Shown: positions 1 to 11,064 of the stretch, in pieces | Layout: every line of letters begins with the position of its first letter | How positions within the stretch are numbered: position 1 is the stretch's first letter | NCBI GenBank assembly: GCA_025766275.1 | Contig: JAFKAC010000223.1 | Span: 1-56,902 of the forward strand | Direction: 5' to 3' | DNA: 56,902 nt | From: Lactarius indigo | Lineage: Eukaryota; Basidiomycota; Agaricomycetes; Russulales; Russulaceae | Notes under the pieces: model-generated | What the model was told of the DNA's origin: nothing | The model's input: only the letters and a program-made list of their open reading frames with translations | Databases searched by the model: none | Position numbers and translations under genes: made by a program

Positions 1-1006
1 TGTACAGGAAGGACTCGCCAGTAAGAAAAACCGAAGGGTGTAACAGGATAACTGTACACACTGCAGTGGGAAACTCCCCACCTGGCCAGCCGGTCTGGTC
101 CCAGCCCGAGCCCAGGATCCAGCGAGCAGGGTCATGAAGTATATCCGGATGGGAAACGAGATAATGTTTGATCCTGAGGAGTACGTCTGCGCCCTTAAAT
201 AATATACGAGGAGAGTAGCGCTGATCTTATTGCCTACCCTCAATAGACGCGGATCCGTGAAGAGGTAGTCTTTGTTTGGCGCCCCAGTGAAGAATATGGC
301 CATGAGCGTCTGTAGGATGGGATCACTTCGGAAATCGCCTAATGGGAAAGTGGGCCCTACCAGCTAATCCTGGAACTATGACAGAATTCGGTGGTGTCTG
401 GAACATTTTCAACGATACGTTGGGGTTACAGGCGCCCCAGAAATTACGAATGTGCTCTGGGTTACCTGGTTAGCTAGCACAGCGCTGACGATCGATGCTC
501 GGCATACCAACACTTCCTATGGAACGGATGACGCCATTTTCGACTAGCATACATTCTGCAGTAGAATCGTCGTCGTCGACTGTGTATATGCTATTAGGCG
601 GGGTGCATATAGCATACGTGTCGGGGATGCCAACGGGGGCTATCGTGAAAATGAAATTCGGGTGACACACGAACGCGAAACGGTGTTACGCACAGAGATC
701 GCGTCCGGTCATATCGCACTGTAATGCGAACGAGTGAGCGTGGATGCAAACAATAAATTACGGTAAGATGATAAGATAAGATAAAATGACGTGATTGCGG
801 CAAATTGCGGATCCACTGGGCGTTTGGTAAAGAACGTTGGTTCAGGCTCGGTTTGCTGTCGTTGATTTCACTTCCGAAAAATCCTTTTTTTTTCGCCCCC
901 AAAATACAATTAATGGAGTCCACAGAACCGAATCACCATAAGAGAATCCTCCACAGTAAAAGGTCCTTTGGAAAAGCCCCTGGTCATAAAATCGACTCTC
1001 CGGCTT
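1..1006. other. 5' intergenic region, no gene recognised
   Basis: About 1 kb before the first gene. Short open frames occur on both strands but none shows codon structure or a family I recognise. The last 250 bases form the promoter and leader of the cytidylyltransferase gene, with a GATA-motif cluster and a pyrimidine-rich stretch just before the chosen start. Confidence 0.5.
770..793 (+). promoter_or_regulatory. Triple overlapping GATA motif plus CRE-like site
   Basis: Two GATAAG and one GATAAA motif overlap head to tail (770-785), followed directly by TGACGTG (787-793). The cluster lies about 215-237 bases before the cytidylyltransferase start. Fungal GATA factors bind HGATAR and bZIP factors bind TGACGTG-type sites. 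Use by this gene is inferred from position only. Confidence 0.45.
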
Positions 1007-2346
1007 ATGATGCGTCCGTCTTCTATCCTCCTCCCTCCCTCCCTCCCACTCCGCTCACACACCTTCAGCTCAGAGGAGGACAACGACCCTCTCACCGATG
1101 ACGGCTCTCCTGCTCTTTCTGTCCCTTCCTCATTGCGCCAAACCACCGCCGCTCAACATGCTCAACATCGTGGCCAAGCAACCCTGACCGCACACCCTGG
1201 CTCTCCCGCTCTCCGATCCCGCTTGAAACATACACTGTCACCATATGTGGTATCCGACGACGGGGTCGATTCTCCTACATATGATGGTGACATCGAAAGC
1301 AGCACCACGGTCGGCCGCGACCGCGACCATCCTTCTCCCATCCAGCCACATTCTGCTGTAACCTCGACGCTTCCTTCCCCAGCTCCTCTTGTCCAGACCC
1401 TTCCTGCGGTTGTCACAATCATTCCACCACCGTCCACTGCGTCGTCCTCTGACGCCGAAATTGAACCCGCGCGTGGGCACGGCTCAGCCGCCCCCGAACG
1501 AGCTTCCGCCCATGATGGAAATCAGGCATTCACTCCTTCCACGCTTGCTCCCGAGGATATACAAGCCTTCGTGCGCCGTGCTATCACCGGCGAAATTCAC
1601 CGCAAGTACAAGATTAACGAACCACCGACCGACCGGCCTGTACGAGTATACGCGGATGGTACGCTTTCGGTTCTGCTCCCGCACCTCGCTCGCTAACTCG
1701 GCACTCCACTTCAAGGCGTATACGACCTTTTTCACTTCGGGTAGGCCCTAATGAGTCTCTTCCGTCTTAACCAGGGCTTACGCTTAGGAGTGTCTCAGCC
1801 ACTCCTTGCAGTTGCGCCAAGCAAAGCTTTCTTTCCCGAATGTGCACCTCCTCGTTGGTGTGAACAACGACGAACAGGTCAAACTTCACAAGTTCAAGTG
1901 TGTTATGGAATACGCAGAACGCTGCGAAGCAGTCCGACATTGTCGTTGGGCGGACGAGGTCGTCCCTGATGCTCCTTGGGTCATCGACGCTGCATTCATA
2001 GAGAAGTACAACATCGATTATGTGGCCCACGATGAGGAGCCATATCTGAGCGCAGGGCATGAAGACGTATATGGATTTGCCAAGTCCATAGGTTCGCTCA
2101 CTTCTCCCTCGCGCGCGCGTCATTTTTGAGTCCTCACTTTCATTAGGGAAATTTATACCCACGCGCCGCACTCCCGGAATTTCAACGAGTGCGCTCCTCG
2201 AACGCATAGTGAAGAGCTACCGAAAGCGGGATTTTGACAAAAAGCTCGAAAAAATGGGACATGCGGAACTCATGGCCCAGGGATCGGATTACGAAGACAA
2301 AGGTGGAAGCGACGAAGCCAGCTCAGGTGGGAAGGCATCGCGGTGA
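1007..2346 (+). CDS. PCT1: Choline-phosphate cytidylyltransferase (CCT)
   Basis: Makes CDP-choline from phosphocholine and CTP, the rate-setting step of the Kennedy route to phosphatidylcholine. Four exons read in phase: 1007-1658, 1716-1740, 1799-2091, 2147-2346, giving 389 aa. Residues 1-200 are a low-complexity Ser/Pro/acidic tail. The catalytic domain follows with the HFGH nucleotide-binding motif, split by intron 2 (HFG|H), then the AERCEAVRHCRW and IDYVAHDEEPY blocks and GISTSALLERI, the fungal form of the RTEGVSTS signature. It ends in a short acidic tail after a basic helix (KSYRKRDFDKKLEKMGH). Exon 2 is only 25 nt. The start is the first in-frame ATG (1007); a second ATG follows at once, and an extra upstream exon cannot be excluded. 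No frameshift is seen. Confidence 0.93.
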
Positions 2347-3279
2347 GCCTGGGATTGACACTTTCGTATCGTGTGAATAGCTATTAGACGACCCACATCA
2401 CACCAGGGTCATTGATTTTTCTCAGGGGGTGGTGTCTTACTGTCACTTGTGTCACTTCTTTCCCACTTCCTTGCGTCTTGGGGTACAGTACCCTATGCAG
2501 CACTTCGTACTTGGTATTGCTAGTAATCCTCACCATAATAAACTTCCCTATGGCCTTGCTAGTCGTCAAGTGTGCTGAGGTCGGGTTGGAGAGTGGGTCG
2601 CGCTCAATTTTGTGCCTTGGATCGGAATTCTTTCCGCTTAGCGGCGTAGTTCAAATTTCTCACAGCTGGTTCAAAGCCTTATAAGTTACTATACTGTACT
2701 GTATAATCTAGTGTTTGCTCCCCTTGCTTTGCCCACGCTCTCACAAGCCCAGAGACTGGTGGATAAATTCAGTTTTCGTCTTTCTGGCCCCAGGCTCGCC
2801 CCACCGGCACCGTGAACAAGAATTCTCTTGGGCTACCCACTGGCAGCAACCTCGTGTCGAAATTTCAGAAGGTACTGCCGTATTTCCCCTAGGGTGTACC
2901 GCTATTGTGACATCGGAGGTCGGGACGAGGTCGGCAATCAACACTTTTGGCTTGGGACGAAATCTGCTATACGGGTAACAGGTGTGTTTGACAGTTTGAG
3001 GCACCGTATTGCCTCAGGGTGGTTATGCCGTAGCTGTAGCCATCACCACGAGACGGCTGAGTTTGAGGCACGTTGAGCTCAAATGCGATAGAGATTCAAG
3101 TCGGATGGGCCAGGGTATGCCACACCACCGTTTCTTTGTATAGAAATCCACGAGACAGCGCCTTACGTGCTCCCTCGCTCAGTGTAGCCGTTCCCGGCTC
3201 CCGATCATCCCCTCACTGCCGAACATCTCATCTGAATTCCTAGCAAGATTCCTGGCTGATAACTATTGTATATTACATT
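2347..3279. other. Intergenic: CCT 3' flank and NLR promoter
   Basis: About 930 bases between two genes on the same strand. No supported gene. A 90-residue open frame in the CCT 3' flank (2412-2684) looks like chance: it has no recognisable family and lies directly behind the stop. Confidence 0.5.
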
Positions 3280-6200
3280 ATGTCCCAAACTCCCTCCACA
3301 TCTACACCTTCCTCCAATTTCCGCACCATCTTCGTCGCTGCCTTGAAAGAGTATGAGAAAAAGACGAAAACCGACCTCACACGCATCCCCTCGCGACGCA
3401 ACTACAACTCTGCGAATCCCCTAGTGACATTCTTGCCGTGCTTCATGACAAGATCAACGAGCTCGATCAGTCTAAGAGTCGCAACGAGAGATTATCAAGT
3501 TGGCTGGGCACGACTATCAATGTCCTCTACGCTTTCTCCGCGACTCTAGGCGAAGGTGTTGGACTAGCAAGTCTCAACTGGTTAACTCGCATTCCATCCA
3601 TCCCTCATTTTTTTTCGCAGATATTCTCTCCCGCAAAAGTAATCTCTGCCGGTGTTGGCGTCCTCCTTTTGGTAAGCATCTTCCGTGATTCTTCCTAGAG
3701 GGGAATTCAAGGCCCAACAACAAAATCGGACAGGTCGCTAAGGATGTCAACGCGAGTCAAGAAACCCTTGCCGATCTCTTTGAGCGCATTGAGAACTTCT
3801 TCAAACGCCTTGAGTCTTATGTGGAAGTGCCACCAAGTAATGCTATGACCGACATGATCGTGAAGATAATGGTCGAAGTTCTAAATATCTTCGCGATTGC
3901 GACGAAGGAGATGAAGCAGGGTCGAGCCAGTGTGTCACTCCCTAGAGATACATGAATGCATACTAATAAAATCTTAGAAAAATATCTCAAGAAGCTCGTG
4001 GGAAGGAATGACATGGAGGACGCGCTAAAGAGATTAGACCAATTAACGCAAGAGGAAGCTCGGATGGCGGCTGCGCAGATCCTGAAGCTCACGCATAGCA
4101 TCGAATACACAACCAAGAATGTGGACGGCAAGATGGATGCTGTCTTGCGTGGTATGTTGAACGCGTCCACTGCTCAGGGACCCTATCTCCATCGTGCTTA
4201 TGTCGGCTAGATGGAAAGGACGCAAAAGTGGTCCCCCAGCAAACGTCAAACAACGTAGATGATGTGAAATGTTTGTGATCGTCCCTTTCGTTGTTGGTAC
4301 TGGTGTCTCTGACCTGCTCATAGGGAACCAATTGAGAGAGAGCCTTAGAAGATGGGTCGCTCCTCCCGATCCATCAATAAATCACAACCTCGCATGCGAC
4401 ATTCATCATGGGGGAACGGCCGAGTGGTTCTTTCAAAGCAATATCTTTGGGGAATGGAATTCCGTTGGCTCTCTATTGTGGATCTACGGCAAGCGTATGC
4501 TCTTCCCACTCTTCCTAGATCGACCCCTGATCACCATTGCATTCCTAGCCGGCTCTGGCAAGAGCATCCTTTGGTTCGTCATCGCTCAGTATCTACGCAC
4601 ACACCAATAGCTTAATTTTAATCTCTAGTTCCACGATCATTCAAAAAATTGTAAACCTACGTGGGGCCGGGTCAGCATTAATGGCGTACTTTTATTTTGA
4701 CTTCAAGGACCTCGATAAGCAACATCGTCGCAACCTCCTCCCCTCCCTCCTCGTCCAGCTTTCTGCTCAGTCTCGGCTTTATTGTGACATCCTCTCCCAA
4801 CTTTATTATGCATACAACAACGGTGCACAAAGGCCCAGTGATAGTGTAATGACGCGATGCCTCAAAGATATGCTCAGAGTCCCCACTCAAAGTCCCATTT
4901 ACATCATTTTGGATGCACTTGACGAGTGTCCAAACTCATCCGGAATCCCATCACCTCGTGAACAGGTCCTTTGCCTTGTCAAGGAACTTGTTGACCTTCG
5001 CCTACCATATCTTCGTATATGTGTCACCAGCCGTCCCGAATTCGACATTCAAGCTACACTTGGGCCTTTGGCGCTTCACCGCGTGTCTCTGCACGAAGAA
5101 AGTGGACAAAAGACAGATATCATCAACTATGTCCATGCTGTGGTTTACTCTGAGTCAGAGACGATGATGAAGAAATGGCGAGAGGACGATAAGAAAATTG
5201 TTGCGGAGGCACTGTCAGCAAAGGCTGACGGAATGTAAGAGCGTCGTCCTAACTCCATGATGCGTGCTCAATGTCTTCGTCCAGGTTTCGGTGGGTGTTC
5301 TGTCAGTTAGATGTGCTGCGACAATGTCTTCCATCAAGTGTGCGGCGCACGCTAGAGGAACTTCCGGAATCTCTTGACGATACATATAAGCGGATCATAA
5401 CGGATATCAAGAAGGGAAACCGAGTCCATGCCTACCGCATGCTTCAATGCATGGCGGTGGCAATTCGACCACTTTCTGTTGACGAACTCGCGGAACTACT
5501 TGCTCTTGACTTCGATGGGGCGAGGGAGGGGGTTCCGAGATTGAACGCGGACTGGCGCTGGAAAGATCACGAACAAGCCGTACTTTCAACATGCTCGAGT
5601 TTAGTCTCCGTTGTCGCCACTCGCGATTCCCGGGTTGTCCAGTTTTCGCATTTTTCGGTGAAAGAGTTTTTGATGTCGGATCGCCTCGCAATGTCGACGA
5701 ATGACATCTCCCAGTATCGCATCGTGCTCGAAGACGCCAACACGGTGCTCGCCCAGGCTTGTCTTGGCATCCTACTGCGGGATCCTGTTGATCAAGACGC
5801 CACCGATAACATTTCTCTAGCTCAATACGCCGCTGGGCACTGGGTAACTCACGCGCAGGTCGAGAACGTGGCCTCGCGCATCCGCGATGGAATACGATGT
5901 CTCTTTGACCCAAGCAACCCGTACTTTGCCTCGTGGATTAGGTCACACGACGTCAACTACGCATCCCTTTCCGACGACCTCCATATCAAAATACAGCCCG
6001 AAGCAGCGCCATTGTACAATGCCGCCTTTTGTGGACTCAATGAAGTGGTCACAACTCTCGTTTTCGAAAAACCCCAGTATGCGGGTGCAATCGGCGGTGG
6101 TTGTGGGACCGCATTACACGCGGCATCGCTTCAGGGTCACGTCCAAGTTGTACGATCATTGCTTCAGTACGGTGTGGATGTGGATGCTCGGGGCTTGTGG

Positions 6201-6689
6201 GACTGGACGCCACTGCATTTTGCATCATGGTGGGGGTCTGTGGACGTTGTTCAATACCTACTCGACCATGGTGCAGATGCAAATTCACGGGACAAACGTC
6301 AGACGACGCCGCTATCTCTTGCAGCAATTCGTGGGCACCTTGGCGTCGTTCGGGCGTTACTTGTCCACCATGCGGATGTCAATTGCCGGGACATTGAAGG
6401 CCAGACCCCGCTGCACGATGCGTCGTCCGATGATCTCATCAAAGGCGATCATCCCCAGGTGGTGAGGCTATTGCTGGAGCATGGCGCAAACCCGAATGTG
6501 CGGGATAACAATCGCAAGACCCCTTTGCATTTAGTGCCATCTTTGAAGCTCGAAGTCGCGCGTATCCTGTTGGAGCACGGTGCGGATATAGATGTAGAGG
6601 ACCAGGAAGGAAGGACTCCATTCGTGGCGGCATCGGCGGAAGGACGGGACACGATCGCGCGGTTCTTATCAGAGTATCGCTCCAGGTGA
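3280..6689 (+). CDS. NACHT-ankyrin NLR-like (STAND) protein, one frameshift
   Basis: A fungal NLR-like protein of the type proposed to act in non-self recognition or cell-death signalling. Nine exons: 3280-3566, 3621-3671, 3734-3929, 3978-4151, 4211-4270, 4324-4494, 4549-4573, 4629-5234, 5285-6689; about 991 codons if the frame were whole. Order: helical N-terminal domain common in basidiomycete NACHT proteins (1-300), NACHT ATPase with P-loop GKPGSGKS near residue 313 (split by an intron), Walker B-type LDALDEC, a helical spacer ending in the FSHFSVKEFL motif, then about six ankyrin repeats (800-985). Exon 1 lacks one base near 3378-3382: the frame after KTKTDL must shift to reach THPLATQLQLCESP, and the coding sum is 3n+2. 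Intron 1 has a GC donor. It is therefore either a young pseudogene or a single-base error; the remaining 970 codons are open. Confidence 0.85.
3567..3620 (+). other. GC-AG intron in the NLR gene
   Basis: The exon ends ...GEGVGL and resumes IFSPAKV. The 54-nt gap starts GCAAGT, the usual context of true GC donors, and ends in a pyrimidine run plus CGCAG. No GT donor here gives the conserved protein. Confidence 0.75.
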
Positions 6690-7619
6690 GCACGAGATAG
6701 CGCCACGAATGCGTTCACTACGATACATTGTTTCCTGTTCTCTTTATTAGTTTCTATCTTACGTCCGTCACTAGCATGAGACTAAAGAAAGTGGTGTGGT
6801 TTCCGACACGCCAGCCTGGTCGTAGTCGAACGGCGTTGTCCGTGAAATCCTGAGGAAGTATTGAGTAACCCCCGTTACGTAGTACACAAAAAGCCCGAGT
6901 TCTACCCCAGGTACAGGGTACGTCACCGCTACAATTGGAAGCAAGAACGGAGAGCCCCGTGTCAGAGAATTAACCTGGCTGATGACTTCATGGAAGTCAC
7001 TCGAGATCCCCTGCCGTGAGAGCATACTCGTCCTGGTCCGACTTGAGTGTCTTGCTTACGTCGCTATCCAGGAGGAGGAATTTATAACGCCTCGTGTTTT
7101 GTTTACTCTCCCCATAAGGACATCGATGAGCTAAATAAAGTTTAAAGAACTGTGGCCACAAGCAGGCTGCTAGGCCAAATGGGCCACGTTTGCTGGGTGA
7201 AGATCTGTCAGGATCGTCAAATCTGCAGATACGGTCGCATCCACATACAATCTAGCGTATAAGGTGTTAGTTCCGATGTGATGAGACTCTGCGATCCCGT
7301 AAGCGTAAATCATCCCAGCTACGGTCCTGACGAACTGGACCGTGTTTTTTTTCATAAATAAACGCAGCGAAATGTGGCGGTTACCAGTCAGACAGAGGCA
7401 CGCATGGTTTTATTCGTTGCGTCGTCTTTCGGCAGAACGCGTCGCATCTTGATCTTATCAATAAAGATAAATTATGTAAATTAAGAGGTTTGGCGGCAGT
7501 TGCCGAGGGTGTTGGATCGGCGACTGAATCGCTGCTCCTGACCACCACAACAGCGAGCTCGCAGCCAACGACGACAACGCGAGGACGAGCCTGACGTACC
7601 ATTCCCTAACATCTCGCAT
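6690..7619. other. Intergenic, no gene seen
   Basis: About 930 bases between the NLR stop and the histone-fold gene. Only short open frames of random appearance. Several AATAAA-like stretches (around 7350 and 7460) and AT-rich tracts; no clear promoter element beyond a short leader before 7620. Confidence 0.45.
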
Positions 7620-9461
7620 ATGGACGCCAGTTCACACAAATTACTCGAGAACGTGGTTCTTAAGACGCTTCACGCCCACAGCTTTACACGGTCATCGTCC
7701 CAGGCCTCCCTCGTGCTTTCCGATCTTCTCTCGCGGTACATCGTCCTGCTGGCTACAACGTGCTCCCAATATGCCCAGCACGCCGGAAGGTTCAACCTCA
7801 CTGTCAGAGATGCGATGAGTGCCCTCGACGAACTTGGCGTCAGCATGGACGAGCTTCACGAGTACTGTGGTACGGAAGGCGACGAGCTGGCGCGTTACTC
7901 TGGCCACTCTGCGAAGCGACAGGAGGATCTGAGCGAGTTCAAGGGTCAGTTGGAACGTGATGACTGCATCTTTTGTATTAACGCGTCTGCCCCTCGCGTT
8001 CAGCGTCGTTAGCCACTGGGCTACCTGCAATGCGGGAATCAATACCGTTGGTGTGGGCTCCGCTCCCGGAGTCATACTTGGAGGACGTAGAAGAAGAGGC
8101 TGAGGACGAAGAAGAAGAAGAAGGGGTCGGAGACGGGGACGGGGATGTCGAAATGGCCGACGTTACCGTCGCAGAAGACGATGGCGAGGTCCCTGTCCCC
8201 CCCGTCCCGCAAGATGTCGGAGGACGACAGTTGACGCCAGCGCGACCACTATCCACCCCTCCCTTACCTTTATCTCCTGTATCAAATCCGACCTCTCCTA
8301 CACGAAAACGGCCGCGAACAGAGAGTTGGAAACCCCCACCACACATACCAAGCTTCCTCCCCCCCTTCCCCGCCGAGCGCTCGTCTCCCGAGCCCGACTT
8401 CCTTTCCCTCCCCCCGCCCGGCGAGCCCTCCTCCTCCACCCAGCTACTTCCATCTCGAGTCGAGCCCACAGCCCCTCTCGCCCGCGTCTCATCCACCAAC
8501 CCCGCCGACTACACAACCATCGTGCCCTACTCCCTTTCCAACCTCGCGTCGACTCCCGAGTGGCATCTACCGTCCACATTGCGAGAGCCCCGGGTGACGG
8601 CGGAAGCCACGCCGGCACAGTTTCCAATCCCCCAGATCCAGCCGTCGCTGCTCGGCGCGTATCACCACATACTCACGCACCCGCCCCCCGCGAACCCAAA
8701 CGTCGCGAACCCCTCCCGCCACCGCGTAGCCATGGTGCTGCTCGGCCAGGCAGAGAAAAACCCACACTGGGAACACGCGGACAGCCTGTACGCCAGCGTC
8801 GCGCCGAATGCGCCGACGGTGGCGCCCGTGGGTCCGTCCTACGCAATCCCGCTCTCCGCCACCGCCGCCGCCGCCACAGACGAGAAGGATAGCAAGGACG
8901 GGAAGAAAGAGGACGAGAAGGACAGGCGGTCGAATTTGCCTGGTGCAGCGCCCCGTCCGATCGGAACGCAGGAGAGGATCGTTCCCCTCGTCAGCCACCA
9001 GACTTCCCGAATACCGGAATTGGCAAGAGAGGCGCTTTCGGTGCGTGTTCTTTCGTCGCCCGATCACATTTAACTCTAACCCCATCGTAAATCAGGGTGC
9101 AGTCTTGTCGCGCATTACGCGTTTGTCCCACCCCACCGTGCTCCAGCGTGGCTCCGAGAGGCTTACGTATGGCTCGGGTGTGCCCGCCCCATGGAATTCT
9201 GACAAGTCGTCCGCACCGATACCGGCGCCATCGATGGCGAAGGGCAAGGAGCTGGCGAATGGCTTGCCGAATGGAAAGGGGAAGGAGGGGGAGAAGGAGC
9301 CGGTCTTACCGGACGCGCGCCTCTTCGCTACGTGGGAACACGACCAGAAAAGTTTCCGGGAGCCCCTCACAGTTCCCCGCCGTGCGAGGCAAGGAAGTGT
9401 GCATACTAGCTTATCTTCGAATGTCCCAGGGAGGGCCAGGGGGGAGAGCAGAGTGGGGTAG
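7620..9461 (+). CDS. Bromodomain-associated (BTP histone-fold) transcription protein, TAF3/TAF8-like
   Basis: Three exons, 7620-7944, 8013-9040, 9096-9461, coding 572 aa. The first 80 residues form a BTP-type histone fold (LKTLHAHSF, SSQASLVLSDLLSRY, LTVRDAMSALDELG), the fold by which TAF3, TAF8 and Spt7 pair with TAF10 in TFIID or SAGA. The rest is a glutamate/aspartate run (about 125-165), then long Pro/Ser-rich and Gly/Lys-rich disordered stretches. No bromodomain or PHD finger is present, so TAF3/TAF8-like is safer than Spt7. Its role in pol II transcription is inferred from the fold. The start is the first ATG and places the fold at the N-terminus as usual. No break seen. Confidence 0.8.
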
Positions 9462-9825
9462 GAATGTGATCTGTTTTGTTGGTCGTCGGTTGCCTTGTCT
9501 TCGTCGCGATTGCTTTCACGTTGCTTTCTTTCTTATATATTGAGTAAAATTCGAGGCAAGGGGCATGTCACCGATGCGCAGACGACTAACGGGAATACCT
9601 TCATCACTATATTTTCCACACAGCTAACCGTGAGACAATCTAACTTGCAGCTACTCGTTGCGACACCGAAGGAGAGGACAATGCAGTACACACGCTGAAT
9701 CAAGCCATGAAAAGTACATGCACAACAGGATGGCATCCGTAAGGACGTTAAATGAAAGGGCGTAAAATGCAGGTGCACGAGGGAAAGACGAGAAATAGCG
9801 ACGACGAGATGAGTGAGGGTAAGGA
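9462..9825. other. Convergent intergenic region
   Basis: 364 bases between the stops of the histone-fold gene (+) and eIF5A (-). It holds both 3' ends; no gene seen. Confidence 0.6.
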
Positions 9826-10659
9826 CTAAGAGCCTTTCGGGGCTTCCTTAAACGAAATAGCCTACCAAAACTGATAAGCGCGCGGGAGCCGATGTGAATG
9901 TGCGATGCTTACCTGCTCTTCACCCATGGCGGAGACGATGGTGACGAGAAGATCCTTACCCTCCTCGAATCCGGCGGTAATTTGACTGCCAATGTCGCCC
10001 TCAGGGACCTTGACATCATCCTTCGATGCGCCATCTGGAGTCATCAGGTTAAGGAATCCATCGTCAATGTTGACCTTGGAATGGCAAGCCCAGTCAGCTG
10101 CAGAAGCTAGAGGATAAATAAGGGGGCGTACAAGTTGGTATTCAGTACGCTGGACATTGGGGACATCCATGTTGTGCGTGGAAGGACAGATATCTTCCTG
10201 CAATTCCCAATTAAAGTAACCTCTCACATTAAAGGGAAAATGCGGTGCATTCCTAAAAACTTACCAATTTCTTGCCAGTGAAGATCTGGCCGGGTCGTGA
10301 GACAAAGATGCGTCAGGAACGGAACGGTACTTACATCGATGGCGACAAGGTGGACCTTTGCATGTCCGTGCTTTCCGGTCTTAGAGGTAGACATGTCCAC
10401 GATCTTGCAGGGGCGACCTAACATTGAACGCGCCAATCAGCTACGAAATCCGGATTTCTCGGAAATCGCCACATACCCTTGATAACGACGTGCCCATTTT
10501 TGCGGAGAGCAGAGCATTGCATAGGGAAGGTAGTGGAGGCCCCGGCATTGGCCTTGGAACGCAAGCGGCGAGAAGTAAGGAAGTCGGGAACGAGGAGTAA
10601 GAAAGAATGGAAAAGATTACCTGCTCAAAGGTCTGGTTGTGCTGTTCGTCGTCAGACAT
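9826..10659 (-). CDS. TIF51: Translation factor eIF5A
   Basis: eIF5A binds the ribosomal E site and helps peptide-bond formation at difficult sequences and termination; it carries hypusine. Seven exons on the minus strand (10659-10621, 10552-10477, 10417-10335, 10285-10265, 10197-10132, 10074-9913, 9861-9826) sum to 160 aa, the usual size. The hypusine loop [12 protein letters not shown] is intact with Lys54 as the modified residue. The SH3-like N-domain and the OB-fold C-domain ([15 protein letters not shown] to the end) are both complete. Exon 4 is only 21 nt (IFTGKKL) and the last exon 36 nt. Six introns in a 160-codon gene is dense even for this genome. It shares a 405-base divergent promoter with the LIM gene. 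Confidence 0.96.
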
Positions 10660-11064
10660 GGGTGGCCTTAGGGATGACTTTTTTGGATGGAAGGGAAAGG
10701 GAGTAGAGGGGATGTAAAAAGGACGGAGTGAAGGCGTTGTGGCAAAAAATCAATCTTGCCTAATCGCTTTCAATCTCCGACTCATATCCGATTTGGGGAA
10801 AGAAACGCTCTGTTCGCCCGTCCTTCGCGAATAAAATAAACAAACAGAACAAGCAAACAACCTCTGTTAGGTCGTCTTGAGTCGGCCTATCACGTCTTCT
10901 GCCAGCCAGAATTCCCCCTCTTGTCGCGATCATGTGAGGTTATGAGCTCCATATATTACATAATCACAGTTCCTACTAAGCTGTGGGGCGACTGCGACCA
11001 CTCCTCCACTCACCATCACCACTGCCTCCCCCCATTACTCTTCTACCACACATTACTCTTCCAG
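10660..11064. promoter_or_regulatory. Divergent promoter, eIF5A / LIM protein
   Basis: 405 bases separate the two divergent starts. A CATATATTACAT box near 10950 is suitably placed, about 110 bases before the LIM start, and pyrimidine-rich leaders precede it. No clear TATA box is seen on the eIF5A side, as is common for highly expressed ribosomal-type genes. Confidence 0.5.

Noticed and set aside
7978..8627. Antisense open frames of 109-188 residues in the histone-fold gene.
   Set aside because: They are shadows of the proline-rich, GC-rich coding sequence and show no independent features.
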